Positions 16,677 through 26,655 are shown, counted from the first letter of the stretch. The stretch: 64,000 nt of DNA from Pseudomonadales bacterium (GCA_002701845.1 NZXG01000011.1:22140-86139); one strand, 5' to 3'. Notes: a model not told the origin generated them from the sequence alone. Program-made: numbers and translations.

Positions 16677-16704
16677 GCTATAAAAAGATTCATTAATTTA
16701 TAGC
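16677..16704. promoter_or_regulatory. Inverted repeat in the AT-rich region upstream of the MORN gene
   Basis: GCTATAAA and TTTATAGC are separated by 12 bases, inside an AT-rich stretch (16625-16760) that must hold the MORN gene promoter on the minus strand. It is a candidate operator without a named regulator. Confidence 0.35.
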
Positions 16705-16866
16705 AGACTAACTGAGTTTTTTGAAATTTTGCGCAATAAATCACGCAATTATTGGCCGCTATCATCACCAGGTCAGTATTTTTCATGCCCCGGATTCGGC
16801 GCCTGGGCCCATGGTTGATCCGCGGTCGCCGACACCGGTTTGGGGTCGCCGGGCGGCCGCTGATCT

Positions 16867-17994
16867 TCAGTACAATCTGGCCAGGGCCGACCGCTCAAAG
16901 TTGTGCAGTTCGTCGAACCGGCCCTGCTCCACCTTCACCACCCATTCGGGGTCCTGCAGCAGTGCCCGACCCACGGCGATCAAATCGAATTCGTCGCGCT
17001 GCATTCGCTCCAACAGATCTTCCAGCCCCCGCCGGCCGATATCATCCAGCGGATTGGCGCCCAGCGTACCGTCCAGAAAATCCACATTGAGCCCGACGCT
17101 GCCCACGGAAATGGTGGGACGGCCACTGAGCTTACGGGTCCAGCCTGCCAGATTCAGAGAGGAGCCCTCGAACTCCGGTTCCCAGAAACGTCGGGTACTG
17201 GCATGAAACAGATCCACGCCGGCGTCCACCAATGGCGCCAGAAACTGCTCCAGCTCCGCAGGCGTCTGTACCAGGCGGGCGCTGTAGTCCTGCAACTTCC
17301 ACTGCGAAAAACGGAAAATAACCGGAAAGTCCGCACTGACCCTGGCCCGCACGGCTTTCACCACCTCCACCGCAAACCGACTGCGGTTGGCAAACGAGCC
17401 ACCCCACTGGTCCTGGCGCTCATTGGTCACGGCCCAGAAGAACTGGTCGATCAGGTAACCGTGGGCGCCATGGAGTTCCAGACCATCAAACCCCAATGCC
17501 TCCGCATCGGCGGCCGCCTGCGCGTAGGCATCGATGCAGTCTTGAATCTCCTGTTCGCTCAGCACATGGGCCTTGCGCTTGCCGGCGGAGGTGATCCCCG
17601 AAGGGCCCATCCCCGGCACTTCAGGGTCGGGACCGATACCGGGACGTCGTACTGCGCCCACATGCCACAGCTGAGGGGCAATCTTGCCCCCGGCTTCATG
17701 CACCGCGTCCACCACCCGTTTCCAGCCCGCCAGAGCGGCGTCGCCATGGAAGGCGGGTACACCCTCGTAACCATTGGCCGCCACTTGACCGATGGTGGTC
17801 CCTTCCGTAATGATCAGGCCCACATTGTTCTCCGCCCGACGTCGATAGTATGCTACCACTTCATCGGTGGGCACGTAGTCCGGGCACATGTTCCGGGTCA
17901 TGGGGGCCATCACGATACGATTGCGCAGGGTCAGGCTCTGACACTGGAACGGACGCAACAGGGTGGCAACGGAAGAGGCTTGATGGCTTGTCAT
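16867..17994 (-). CDS. Old Yellow Enzyme family NADH:flavin oxidoreductase
   Basis: A protein of 375 residues from ATG 17994; the frame runs 18 codons further upstream but the homologous start is MTSHQASSVATLLRPFQ, just before LTLRNRIVMAPMTRN. FMN/OYE landmarks are present: PQLWHVGA, the substrate-binding His pair in ELHGAHGYLIDQFFW, NRSRFAVEVVKAVR, and the phosphate-binding end DLIAVGRALLQDPEWV. No iron-sulfur Cys cluster or extra C-terminal domain is present, so it is a plain OYE of classical size rather than a 2,4-dienoyl-CoA reductase. Such enzymes reduce activated C=C bonds with NAD(P)H. It is divergent from the carboxylesterase gene, separated by about 190 bases. Confidence 0.92.
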   Translation of the reverse strand: MTSHQASSVATLLRPFQCQSLTLRNRIVMAPMTRNMCPDYVPTDEVVAYYRRRAENNVGLIITEGTTIGQVAANGYEGVPAFHGDAALAGWKRVVDAVHEAGGKIAPQLWHVGAVRRPGIGPDPEVPGMGPSGITSAGKRKAHVLSEQEIQDCIDAYAQAAADAEALGFDGLELHGAHGYLIDQFFWAVTNERQDQWGGSFANRSRFAVEVVKAVRARVSADFPVIFRFSQWKLQDYSARLVQTPAELEQFLAPLVDAGVDLFHASTRRFWEPEFEGSSLNLAGWTRKLSGRPTISVGSVGLNVDFLDGTLGANPLDDIGRRGLEDLLERMQRDEFDLIAVGRALLQDPEWVVKVEQGRFDELHNFERSALARLY

Positions 17995-18187
17995 GTGGGG
18001 CACTCGGCAGTCGTCAGTGAAGTGACTATTGTAGGAGGCCGACACCACCGGGCGAAAAGGGCAGATCCGCCATTTTCCGGGCAGATACTGCCGATTTCAC
18101 CCATTCATGGTGATATTTACGATATCCTTGACGGCTGCCACAGCCGCCAGGCGGTTGATGATACTGAACAACGGAAGGCGCTATTGC

Positions 18188-19756
18188 ATGGCTCAGGACA
18201 CGGCGGGTAAAGGTACTGCAGCGGTTAAGGTCACAACAGACTGCGGGGAAATCATTGGCCTGCAACGGCAGGGCTATCAGGAATTCCGGGGTATCCCCTA
18301 CGCCGAGCCACCCATTGGCGTAGGGCGGTTCAAGCCACCGGCCCCCCTGCTGCCCCTGGATGAACCACTGCAGGCGGCACGCTTTGGCGATGCCGCCCCC
18401 CAGGACAAGATCCCGCTGTTCGGGATCAATCACACCAGCGAAGACTGCCTTTATCTCAATATCTGGACCCCCGCCTGCGACCAACGGCAACGGCCGGTGA
18501 TGGTGTGGATTCATGGCGGTGGTTATCTCACCGGCTCTTCGTCGCAGATTATATATCACGGCCATAAACTGGCCATGAGTGGCGACGTGGTGGTGGTCTC
18601 TGTCAATTATCGCCTGGGCGCCCTGGGTTTTCTGTATCTCAACCAACTGCTGGAGGACCACCACGGAGTCAGTGCCAACAACGGCCTGCTGGATCAGATC
18701 GAGGCCTTGCGCTGGGTGCAGCGCAATATCGCCGCATTTGGCGGCAACCCCGATGCGGTGACCCTGTTCGGGGAATCCGCCGGCGCCATGTCCATTGCCG
18801 CCCTGCTGGCGTGTCCCGCGGCCACAGGACTGTTTCAGCGGGCCATTTTGCAGAGCGGAGGCGCCGATCAGGTACAGTCGCCGGCGGCGGCCACGGAACT
18901 GGCGGCGCGGTTTCTGGAGTATGCCGGGGTGCGTCCGGACCAGGCGGAGCAATTGTGGCAGCTCCCGGTGGATCAAATTCTCAGTGCCCAGCGCAGACTC
19001 ACCCGACACTGGTTTGATCGGGGCCCGTACAGCCAGCCGGTGATGCAGACCGGCATGACCCTGGTGCCGGTGGTGGACGGCGAGCTGCTGCCACAAACAC
19101 CACTGGCCGCGCTGCAGGGGGGGCGCGCCAGGGACTGCCCGATCATGGTGGGTTGCACCCGGGACGAGTGGAAGCTGTTCGTCAACCTGCCCTCCGGCGA
19201 GGGGGTCTTCACCAGCAGCCAGATCCAGGATCTGGAAAAATCCGATCTTATCAAGCTGTTGGAGACCACGCTGCCGGGCATGGGTGAACGGGCGGCCAAC
19301 CTCTATGAAAAAGTGGTACAGCGTCAGGGGGACGGCGTCGATCTGGCGGCGATTTACAGCGCCTACGAGAGCGACCGCATGTTCCGCATACCGTCATTAC
19401 GTATTGCCGAGGCCCAGAGCGAACACAGCGACCGGATCTACATGTTTCAGTTCAACTGGGACCAGGGCGGCTTCGGCGCCTGTCACGCCAGTGACATTCC
19501 CCTGGTGTTCGGCTGCACTGAACATCCCGCCGGCCAATTTCTCTGTGGCGCTGACCCGGGTGCGGGCAAGCTCAGCGATCGGGTGCAGAATTGCTGGATT
19601 GCGTTCGCCCGCTCCGGCGACCCCAGCACCGACGAAGTGGGCAAATGGCCCGCATTCGACGACGAATCCCGCCAGGTCATGTGCTTTGACCGGCAGTCCG
19701 GGGTGCAGACGGACCCCTTTGCCGACTCCGCGGAACTCTGGGAAGGCGTGTTGTAA
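18188..19756 (+). CDS. Type-B carboxylesterase / lipase family protein
   Basis: A protein of 522 residues from ATG 18188, with GGAAGG nine bases upstream; the frame to 18107 lacks a ribosome site. It shows the type-B signatures EDCLYLNIWTP, the oxyanion block WIHGGGYLTGSSS and the nucleophile elbow GESAGAMS (Ser about 197). The acid is probably in AAIYSAYESDRMF and the His in GACHASDIPLVFG. No signal peptide is seen, so it is likely cytosolic. The family hydrolyses carboxylic esters of wide range; the substrate is unknown. The OYE gene next to it on the other strand suggests a small detoxification or catabolic locus. Confidence 0.92.
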   Translation: MAQDTAGKGTAAVKVTTDCGEIIGLQRQGYQEFRGIPYAEPPIGVGRFKPPAPLLPLDEPLQAARFGDAAPQDKIPLFGINHTSEDCLYLNIWTPACDQRQRPVMVWIHGGGYLTGSSSQIIYHGHKLAMSGDVVVVSVNYRLGALGFLYLNQLLEDHHGVSANNGLLDQIEALRWVQRNIAAFGGNPDAVTLFGESAGAMSIAALLACPAATGLFQRAILQSGGADQVQSPAAATELAARFLEYAGVRPDQAEQLWQLPVDQILSAQRRLTRHWFDRGPYSQPVMQTGMTLVPVVDGELLPQTPLAALQGGRARDCPIMVGCTRDEWKLFVNLPSGEGVFTSSQIQDLEKSDLIKLLETTLPGMGERAANLYEKVVQRQGDGVDLAAIYSAYESDRMFRIPSLRIAEAQSEHSDRIYMFQFNWDQGGFGACHASDIPLVFGCTEHPAGQFLCGADPGAGKLSDRVQNCWIAFARSGDPSTDEVGKWPAFDDESRQVMCFDRQSGVQTDPFADSAELWEGVL

Positions 19757-19832
19757 AGTCGACTGCTCTGAAATCCGCCATTGAGTTTGGTAAAATACGG
19801 CTCCTGACAGACACTGGGAGAGCGTCAGTACC

Positions 19833-22679
19833 ATGAATGAGCAGTTGTTTCATGTCGGCCAACGTTGGTCCAATACCGCGGAGACCGAGCTGGGGATCGG
19901 CATCGTAACCCAGGTGGATGAGCGTACTGTTACTCTGTTTTTCCCCGCCGCCGAAGACCTGCGGCAATATTCCCGCGCCAACGCCCCTCTCACCCGACTG
20001 GAATTTCACCCCCGGGATATGGTGGAAACCGAAGACGGCACCCATTACCGGGTGCTGACCCGGCATGAAGAAGAGGGTCTGCTGTTTTACGAGGCCGAAA
20101 GTGACGCCGGTGAAGTAAAAATTCTCTGTGAAAGCCAGGTACAGGGTAGCAGCCGGATGCCGGAGCCCCTGAAACGACTGCTGCAGGGCCACTTCGGCCA
20201 CTACCGTAATTTCAGCCTGCGGGTGAAAACCTGGCAGGCGAAAGCCCGTTACGACCAGCATCCGGCCAAGGGTTTTATGGGCCCCCGGGTGGAGCCTATC
20301 CCCCATCAGTTCCATATTGCCGAAACGGTGTCCCGGCAAAACCGGCCACGGGTAATGCTGGCGGACGAGGTGGGGCTGGGCAAAACCATCGAAGCCGGTC
20401 TGATCGCCCACCGCATGCTGATCACCGGGCAAGTGCAGCGAATTCTGATCCTGGTGCCGGATTCACTGGTACATCAATGGCTGGTGGAAATGCGGCGCCG
20501 TTTCAATATGGCAGTGCGGGTCCTGGATCAGGATCAGTGTGAGGCCCTGTGCGAACAGCAGGATACCGACAACCCCTTCGGTTACGAGCAGCTGGTGCTC
20601 TGTTCCATCCAGTTCCTGCAACGGGCGCCGCGCTGGGCCCAAGCCGCTCTGGATACACCCTGGGACCTGCTGATTGTTGACGAAGCGCACCACCTGGCCT
20701 GGGAACCCGGTGCCCCCAGCCCGGCCTATGAACTGGTGGAGGCCTTCAGCCGCCAGGCAGCGGGGCTGTTGCTGCTTACCGCCACCCCGGAAAAAGAAGG
20801 CCCGGAAAGTCATTTCGCGCAGCTGCACCTGCTGGATCCCCACCGTTATCAAAGCCTGGAACAGTTCCTGGAGCAACAGCCGACGTTTAATCGGGTCGCC
20901 CTGATCGCAGAACGGCTGATTGATCAGGAGCCCCTGGAGCCGGCGCAGCTGAACGAGCTGAAAACCCTGCTTGGCGACCCCTCCAGTCAGCAATTGATCG
21001 CCCAACTGGAAACCCACCGGGCCCCCGCCGGCGCCGCCACCGAACTGGCACACCGGCTACTGGATCAACAGGGCACCGGCCGTGCCCTGTTCCGCAACAC
21101 CCGCGCCGGCATCAGCGGCTTTCCCCAACGGCACCTGACCCCGGTACCCCTGCCGGCCCCCCTGGCTTACACCAGCCTGCCCCCGGAGCTGGAGCAACAG
21201 CTGTACCCGGAAACCCGGTTCCCCGAAACCCAGTGGCTGACGGAGGACCCCCGGGTGGGCTGGTTGCTGGAACTGCTGAAGCAGCAGCGTACCGAAAAAT
21301 TTCTGGTGATCTGTCACCACCGGAACACCGCCTGTGCCCTGCAGGCCCATCTGCAGTTCAAGGGCGGCATCGCCTGCAGTGCCTTTCACGAGGAACTGAC
21401 CCTGATCGAACGTGACCGCAGCGCCGCCTGGTTCGCCGCTGAAGAGGACGCCGCCCAGGCCCTGATCTGTTCCGAGATTGGCAGCGAAGGGCGCAATTTT
21501 CAGTTTTGTCACCGGCTGGTGATGTTCGACCTGCCGCAGAGTATTGACCTGCTGGAGCAGCGTATCGGTCGCCTGGACCGCATTGGCCAGCAGCATGATA
21601 TCGAAATCTATGCGCCCTATCTGACGGGCACCCTGCAGCAGGATCTGCTGACCTGGTACGACCGCGGTTTCCAGGCCTTTACCCGCACCGAAGCCTCCCA
21701 CAGTGTGGTATTTGAGTCCCTGTGGGAAGATTTTCTGGCCACGCTGCAACGGCAGGATGACGGGCTGGATGCGCTGCTGAGCAAAACCCGACAGCACATA
21801 GAGGAACTGCACCAGCGCTTTGTTCACGGCCGCAACCGCCTGCTGGAACTGCATTCACAGGGCGACCAGCAGGTGGCACCGCTGCTGCAGGCAGTGCGCG
21901 ACAGCGACGAAGATCCGGAGCTGGTGAGTTATCTGGAGCAGGTGTTCGAGGCCTACAACATCGACGAGGAGCCGCTGTCACCGCATTCCATACTGATCCG
22001 GCCCGGCACCGGCGGAGAACAAAGCCAGTTTCCCAACCTGCCGGACGACGGCTTCAGCGCCACCTTTCACCGGCCCCTGGCGCTATCCCGGGAAGACCTG
22101 GAGTTTCTCAGCTGGGATCACCCCCTGGTGCGCAATGCCATGGACCTGATCATCACCAGCGGCCGGGGCAGTTCGGTCATGAGCCTGCTGAAAAACAAAC
22201 AGATCCGGGAAGGCACCATCCTGCTGGAGGCGCTTTATATTGTGGAATGTCAGGCGCCGGCGGAGCTGCAACTGAGTCAATGGCTGCCCGCCACCCCGGT
22301 GCGGCTGCTGCTGGATCAAAAGGGCCGGGATATTGGCAGCGCGGTCACTACCGAGGCGCTGGACAAGCAACTCAAGCGGGTGAAAGGGGAACTGATCACG
22401 CCGTTGCTGAAAGAAGTGCAGGAGCCGGTACTGGAACTGCTGCAACAGGCGGAACAGCAGGCGCAGGCACGCACCCAGGCCCTGGCGGAGCAAGCCCTGG
22501 AGCGCCACCGGCACCACTGGGAGCGGGAACAGCAGCGATTGCAGGCATTGCTGGGGGATAGCGCCGGCACCGAGGCTCTGGCGCAGCTGGAGCAGCGCCG
22601 ACAGCAGGGGGAAAAACTGTTGCGCAATAACTGCCGGCAACATCTGGACGGTCTGCGGATCATGGTCACCATCGGCTAA
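19833..22679 (+). CDS. rapA: RNA polymerase-associated protein RapA (SWI2/SNF2 ATPase)
   Basis: A protein of 948 residues, the usual RapA size, starting at ATG 19833 behind GGGAGAG. The N-terminal part has the tandem SH3-like domains that contact RNA polymerase (GQRWSNTAETELGIGIV). The helicase core holds motif I DEVGLGKTIEAG near 178, motif II DEAHH, motif III LLTATPE, and C-terminal motifs ICSEIGSEGRNFQF and RIGRLDRIGQ. RapA translocates on DNA and helps recycle RNA polymerase after termination. The C-terminal part is Gln/Glu-rich coiled coil. An alkB-family gene follows 71 bases downstream and may be co-transcribed. Confidence 0.97.
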   Translation: MNEQLFHVGQRWSNTAETELGIGIVTQVDERTVTLFFPAAEDLRQYSRANAPLTRLEFHPRDMVETEDGTHYRVLTRHEEEGLLFYEAESDAGEVKILCESQVQGSSRMPEPLKRLLQGHFGHYRNFSLRVKTWQAKARYDQHPAKGFMGPRVEPIPHQFHIAETVSRQNRPRVMLADEVGLGKTIEAGLIAHRMLITGQVQRILILVPDSLVHQWLVEMRRRFNMAVRVLDQDQCEALCEQQDTDNPFGYEQLVLCSIQFLQRAPRWAQAALDTPWDLLIVDEAHHLAWEPGAPSPAYELVEAFSRQAAGLLLLTATPEKEGPESHFAQLHLLDPHRYQSLEQFLEQQPTFNRVALIAERLIDQEPLEPAQLNELKTLLGDPSSQQLIAQLETHRAPAGAATELAHRLLDQQGTGRALFRNTRAGISGFPQRHLTPVPLPAPLAYTSLPPELEQQLYPETRFPETQWLTEDPRVGWLLELLKQQRTEKFLVICHHRNTACALQAHLQFKGGIACSAFHEELTLIERDRSAAWFAAEEDAAQALICSEIGSEGRNFQFCHRLVMFDLPQSIDLLEQRIGRLDRIGQQHDIEIYAPYLTGTLQQDLLTWYDRGFQAFTRTEASHSVVFESLWEDFLATLQRQDDGLDALLSKTRQHIEELHQRFVHGRNRLLELHSQGDQQVAPLLQAVRDSDEDPELVSYLEQVFEAYNIDEEPLSPHSILIRPGTGGEQSQFPNLPDDGFSATFHRPLALSREDLEFLSWDHPLVRNAMDLIITSGRGSSVMSLLKNKQIREGTILLEALYIVECQAPAELQLSQWLPATPVRLLLDQKGRDIGSAVTTEALDKQLKRVKGELITPLLKEVQEPVLELLQQAEQQAQARTQALAEQALERHRHHWEREQQRLQALLGDSAGTEALAQLEQRRQQGEKLLRNNCRQHLDGLRIMVTIG

Positions 22680-22750
22680 GGGCCGCGGCGGTTGCGGCCC
22701 GGGCCACCCCCCTGTAGCATCGAGTTTCAGGCATGGCAAAGGGGCGGCGT

Positions 22751-23386
22751 ATGAGCCAGAACGATCTGTTTATCTTCGATGAGGTACCGCTCCAGAGTGT
22801 GGAACTGATTGAGCTGGAGGACGGTGACATCCTCTGGGCCCGGCATTTCTACGACCCGGATACGGCGCTACAGCTGTACAGCCGCCTGCAGGAGGAGATT
22901 CCCTGGCGCCAGGACAGTATCCGCATAGCCGGCCGGGACACGCCGATCCCCCGTCTGCAGGCCTGGTTTGGCGACCCCGGCCTGACTTATACCTACTCCG
23001 GCCTGACCCTGGAGCCGACCCCCTGGAGCGCCACCCTGAGCCGGGTCAGGGAACAGCTCGAGGACTACAGTGGCGCCCGTTTCAACAGCCTGCTGGCCAA
23101 TCTGTACCGCCATGAGCGGGACAGTGTGGGCTGGCATGCCGATAATGAGCCGGAGCTGGGCACCAACCCGGTGATTGCCTCCCTGTCCCTGGGTGGTGAG
23201 CGCACCTTTCAGCTCAAGCACCGCCAGCATCCGGAGCGCAAGCTGGCGCTGGAGCTGCGCTCCGGTGATCTGCTGATCATGAAAGGCGCGCTGCAACATC
23301 ACTGGCTGCACCAGATTCCCAAGGCCCGCCAGCCGGCGCAGCCGCGGATCAATCTCACCTTCCGCAAAATTGTGACCCGGAGCTAA
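22751..23386 (+). CDS. alkB: AlkB-family Fe(II)/2-oxoglutarate dioxygenase
   Basis: A protein of 211 residues from ATG 22751, preferred over ATG 22733 because AAAGGGG lies six bases upstream. The iron ligands are the HxD in VGWHADNEPELG and the His in LQHHWLHQIPK; the 2-oxoglutarate Arg pair is in RINLTFRKI. The layout (PRLQAWFGD, YRHERDSVGWHADNE) resembles human ALKBH2/3 more than E. coli AlkB, a type common in marine gammaproteobacteria. It should remove alkyl groups such as 1-methyladenine and 3-methylcytosine from DNA or RNA. No ada gene is close by. Confidence 0.92.
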   Translation: MSQNDLFIFDEVPLQSVELIELEDGDILWARHFYDPDTALQLYSRLQEEIPWRQDSIRIAGRDTPIPRLQAWFGDPGLTYTYSGLTLEPTPWSATLSRVREQLEDYSGARFNSLLANLYRHERDSVGWHADNEPELGTNPVIASLSLGGERTFQLKHRQHPERKLALELRSGDLLIMKGALQHHWLHQIPKARQPAQPRINLTFRKIVTRS

Positions 23387-23473
23387 CGATAGGTGGTGCA
23401 GTTGCAGGGCTGTACCATTACAATCGGGTTTGCCAACCGGGGCACGAGACGAAGGAACGACCGACTCATTACC

Positions 23474-24112
23474 ATGCAGTATTCAGCGATTATCAGCCGC
23501 CGGCTCCTGTGGGGGCTATTGTTACTCACCGCGATCACCATCAACAATGCTATGGCCGACTCCGATATCAGCGAAAAAATCATCCTGGGATGGATAGAAA
23601 ATATCTACGTACTGCCCGATGGGCTTAAGGCCAAAGCCAAACTGGACACTGGCGCCAAGACCAGTTCCATTCATGCCCGCGACATCGAGCACTTCGAGCG
23701 CGATGGCGAGCCCTGGGTACGGTTTCATTTTTCCAGTGAAACCCGGCTCAAGGACGAGGAATACCAATCCGCCAAACGCAAGGATGTCATCACCCTGGAA
23801 GCCCCACTGACCCGCAGCGTGCTGATCAAACGTCACAAGCGGCCCAGCATGGAGCGTCCGGTGGTGATGCTGCCCATTGAACTGGCGGGCAAGCAGTACG
23901 AGGTGGAATTCACCCTGGCGGATCGCCGCAAGTTTCTGTATCCGGTGTTACTGGGGCGTCGGTTTTTGAAGGATGTGGCCATTGTCGATCCCGGCAACAC
24001 CTTCCTCCGCACCCGCACTGTGCCACGCCGGGAGGACGAGGACAACGCCCAGGCAGAGGCCGCTGACGAGCCCGCTGAGGAACACGAAAACAATACCGAC
24101 GACGACCAATGA
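23474..24112 (+). CDS. Exported retropepsin-like aspartic protease (ATP-dependent zinc protease family)
   Basis: A protein of 212 residues from ATG 23474, chosen because a signal peptide begins there (MQYSAIISRRLLWGLLLLTAITINNAMA). The family (Pfam Zn_protease, DUF785) was named a zinc protease but its core, AKLDTGAKTSSIHA, is a DTGA retropepsin motif; a second block reads PVLLGRRFLKDVAIVDP. The tail after residue 180 is very acidic (EDEDNAQAEAADEPAEEHENNTDDD). The stop overlaps the next start in ATGA, so translation is coupled to the transglutaminase-7TM gene. With the ATP-grasp gene behind, this is the trio found in many pseudomonads and linked in the literature to osmotic tolerance (rlo genes, from memory). 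A periplasmic site of action is likely. Confidence 0.85.
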   Translation: MQYSAIISRRLLWGLLLLTAITINNAMADSDISEKIILGWIENIYVLPDGLKAKAKLDTGAKTSSIHARDIEHFERDGEPWVRFHFSSETRLKDEEYQSAKRKDVITLEAPLTRSVLIKRHKRPSMERPVVMLPIELAGKQYEVEFTLADRRKFLYPVLLGRRFLKDVAIVDPGNTFLRTRTVPRREDEDNAQAEAADEPAEEHENNTDDDQ

Positions 24113-25647
24113 AAATCTCAAAAATCAGTGTCATTGCACTGGTGCTCACCGCCCTGGCCGTCGGGGCGGTGTATTACAAACACAAACGTCTGGGACTGCC
24201 CCTACAACCCGCCCAACAATCCGAAGTCTGGACCGTGGAGGCCAAGCTGCAGTTCCGCGCCAATGGCGGGCCGGTGAAAGTGCAGTTTTACATTCCCCGT
24301 AGTCCGCCGGGCTTTATCAAACTCAACGAAGACTTTATCTCCAGCAACTATGGTTTGGCCACGGAAGCCGACGGCCTCAACCGCCAGGCCCTGTGGGCGG
24401 TGCGACGCGCCAAAGGCAAGCAGGTGCTGTACTACCGCATGGAGTTCGTGCAGAGCAGCGATTCCACCGGGCCGCGCACCACACCCCGCCCGGCTTATCC
24501 TCCGGTGCCGGAATACGAAGAGCCCCTGGGATCGGCGGTGATGGCGCTGCTGGACGAGGTGCGGTCCCACTCCGCCGACGTGGCCACTTTCACCCGGGAG
24601 CTGCTGTTGCGCCTCAACACCTCGCAGCCGGACCAGAATATCTCCCTGATCAACAAAAGCGGCCACGGTTCCGCCGAATGGGTGCGCCAGCTGGTGCGCA
24701 TTCTGGCGGGCGCCCGGATCCCGGCGCGGATTGTTTATGTGCTGCCGCTGCAGGATCTGGTGAAACACGGCTCCCTGGTCCCCTGGATTGAAGTGCACAA
24801 TGATTTTCAATGGATTGCCTTCAACCCGGTCACCGGGGCCCAGGGCTTTAGTGACGATGTGCTGGTGTGGCGCACCGGCGATGACCCGTTGGTGACCGTC
24901 AGCGGCGGTACACCGGCGGAGGTTGATTTCTCCATTTCCCGCCACGCCCTGTCTCAGGTGTCGATTGCGGAGCAGTGGGCGCGGCAAACCGATTCCCGGC
25001 TGATGGACTTCTCCCTGTTTGCGCTACCGGTACAAACCCAGAACGTGTACCGCATCATTCTGATGGTCCCCCTGGGGGCACTGGTCATTGTGTTGCTGCG
25101 CAACCTGGTGGGGCTGGCCACCTTCGGCACCTTTATGCCGGTATTGATTGCGCTGGCGTTCCGTGAAACCTCCCTGCTGTGGGGGGTGATCATGTTCACC
25201 ATGCTGGTGATTCTGGGGCTGGCCCTGCGCCTGTATCTGGAGAAGCTCAAATTGTTGCTGGTGCCCAGACTGGCGGCGGTGTTGACCATCGTGATCCTGT
25301 TGATTGCCCTGTTCAGCATCGTCAGTGTGCAACTGGAGCTGGAACGTGGCCTTTCCGTGGCGCTGTTTCCGGTGGTGATCCTGGCCATGACCATTGAGCG
25401 CATGTCCATTGTGTGGGAGGAAAACGGCTCCCAGGAAGCCTTAAAGCTGGGTACCGGCAGCCTGATCGCGGCGGTGCTGGGTTATCTGGTAATGACCCAT
25501 CCCGGCCTGTCCCATGTGGTGTTTGTATTTCCCGAGACTCTGCTCATCGTTTTGGCCATCACCCTGCTGGTAGGGCGCTATACCGGTTACCGGTTACTGG
25601 AATTGTGGCGCTTCCGAGGTCTGATCAAAGAGGCGGACAAGCCGTGA
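24109..25647 (+). CDS. Inactive transglutaminase-like domain fused to seven membrane helices
   Basis: A protein of 512 residues, overlapping the gene before it by four bases and the gene after it by four bases. One N-terminal helix (SVIALVLTALAVGAVYY) leads to a periplasmic transglutaminase-like domain (residues 40-290; NKSGHGSAEWVRQLVRILAGARIPARIVYVLPLQ and VPWIEVHNDFQWIAFNP). The catalytic Cys position is occupied by Ser/Ala in GHGSAEWVR, so it cannot work as a cysteine enzyme. Seven membrane helices follow (about 305-495). The family is called inactive transglutaminase fused to 7TM; its partners are always the retropepsin and the ATP-grasp protein. It probably binds a peptide or modified wall substrate at the membrane. 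Confidence 0.88.
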   Translation: MKISKISVIALVLTALAVGAVYYKHKRLGLPLQPAQQSEVWTVEAKLQFRANGGPVKVQFYIPRSPPGFIKLNEDFISSNYGLATEADGLNRQALWAVRRAKGKQVLYYRMEFVQSSDSTGPRTTPRPAYPPVPEYEEPLGSAVMALLDEVRSHSADVATFTRELLLRLNTSQPDQNISLINKSGHGSAEWVRQLVRILAGARIPARIVYVLPLQDLVKHGSLVPWIEVHNDFQWIAFNPVTGAQGFSDDVLVWRTGDDPLVTVSGGTPAEVDFSISRHALSQVSIAEQWARQTDSRLMDFSLFALPVQTQNVYRIILMVPLGALVIVLLRNLVGLATFGTFMPVLIALAFRETSLLWGVIMFTMLVILGLALRLYLEKLKLLLVPRLAAVLTIVILLIALFSIVSVQLELERGLSVALFPVVILAMTIERMSIVWEENGSQEALKLGTGSLIAAVLGYLVMTHPGLSHVVFVFPETLLIVLAITLLVGRYTGYRLLELWRFRGLIKEADKP

Positions 25648-26606
25648 AGTTTCCCTGGACCCGCCTGCGGGAGCTGGGCATCGTGGGGATGAACCAGCGT
25701 AACGCCGAGTTCATCATGCCCTATAACGAGCGCCGGTATTATCCCCTGGTGGACAACAAAATCATCACCAAGCAACGGGCCATCGCCCGCGGGATTCCGG
25801 TGCCGCCCCTGTACGGTCATATTGAACTGGAACACCAGACCGCCCATCTTCACAACCTGCTGGCCTCCTATCGGGAATTCGTGATCAAGCCCGCCAATGG
25901 CAGCGGTGGCAACGGCATCCTGGTGATCGCCGGTAAAACCGCCAGCGGCCAGTTCCGCAAAGCCAATGACAGTGTTATTTCCCTGGAGGACATCAAGCAT
26001 CACATGTCCAACATTCTCAGCGGTATGTACAGTCTGGGTGGTGACACTGACAGCGCCATCATCGAGTACCGGGTGCGTCATGACCCGTGCTTTAACGAAG
26101 TGTCTTACAAAGGGGTGCCGGATATCCGACTGATTGTGTTTCGCGGCATTCCGCTGTTCGGTATGATCCGGCTGCCCACCCGCCAGTCCGATGGCCGCGC
26201 CAACCTGCACCAGGGGGCGGTGGGAGCCGGCATTGATTTCCGCACCGGCCGCACTCATTTCGGTGTAATGAACTCACGCCCGGTGAGCAGTCATCCCGAT
26301 ACCGGGGTGCCCATCGCCGGCATCGACATTCCCCGCTGGCAACAAATGCTGGAAATGGCGGCCACCTGTTTTGAACTGGCGCCGCTGGGTTATCTGGGGG
26401 TGGACCTGGTGCTGGACCAGGACCAGGGCCCCATGATGCTAGAATTGAATGCCCGGCCGGGGCTGGCCATCCAGATCGCCAATCACCAGGGGCTGGAGCC
26501 GGTTCTGCGTCACGCCCAGGCGCTTGGCACCATTCCCGATGATCCCTGCAAACGAGTGCGCATTGGCTGCATGATCCGGGAAAAGTTCGCCACTTCCCCA
26601 GCCTGA
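25644..26606 (+). CDS. RimK-related ATP-grasp (alpha-L-glutamate ligase-like) protein
   Basis: A protein of 320 residues from GTG 25644, which overlaps the upstream stop in GTGA. ATP-grasp features are clear: KPANGSGGNGILVI (ATP loop), IIEYRVRHD, DIRLIVFRGIPLFGMIRLP, and the metal-binding end GVDLVLDQDQGPMMLELNARPGLAIQ. Family members join an amino acid, often glutamate, to a carboxylate through an acyl phosphate. Here it is cytosolic while its partners are in the membrane and periplasm; the substrate is unknown. The three genes are certainly one translation-coupled operon. Confidence 0.9.
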   Translation: MKFPWTRLRELGIVGMNQRNAEFIMPYNERRYYPLVDNKIITKQRAIARGIPVPPLYGHIELEHQTAHLHNLLASYREFVIKPANGSGGNGILVIAGKTASGQFRKANDSVISLEDIKHHMSNILSGMYSLGGDTDSAIIEYRVRHDPCFNEVSYKGVPDIRLIVFRGIPLFGMIRLPTRQSDGRANLHQGAVGAGIDFRTGRTHFGVMNSRPVSSHPDTGVPIAGIDIPRWQQMLEMAATCFELAPLGYLGVDLVLDQDQGPMMLELNARPGLAIQIANHQGLEPVLRHAQALGTIPDDPCKRVRIGCMIREKFATSPA

Positions 26607-26636
26607 TCCGCGGCCGTCACCAGCCACAGAAACGCC

Positions 26637-26655
26637 ACAATTCGCAAGGAATTGT
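26637..26655. terminator. Weak hairpin after the ATP-grasp gene
   Basis: ACAATTC and GAATTGT flank GCAAG, 30 bases past the stop codon. The stem is AT-rich and no long T-run follows, so it may be a weak terminator or processing site. Confidence 0.35.

Noticed and set aside
16903..18210. 435-codon plus-strand frame
   Set aside because: It lies opposite the OYE gene, is rich in His/Gln/Arg and has no domain.
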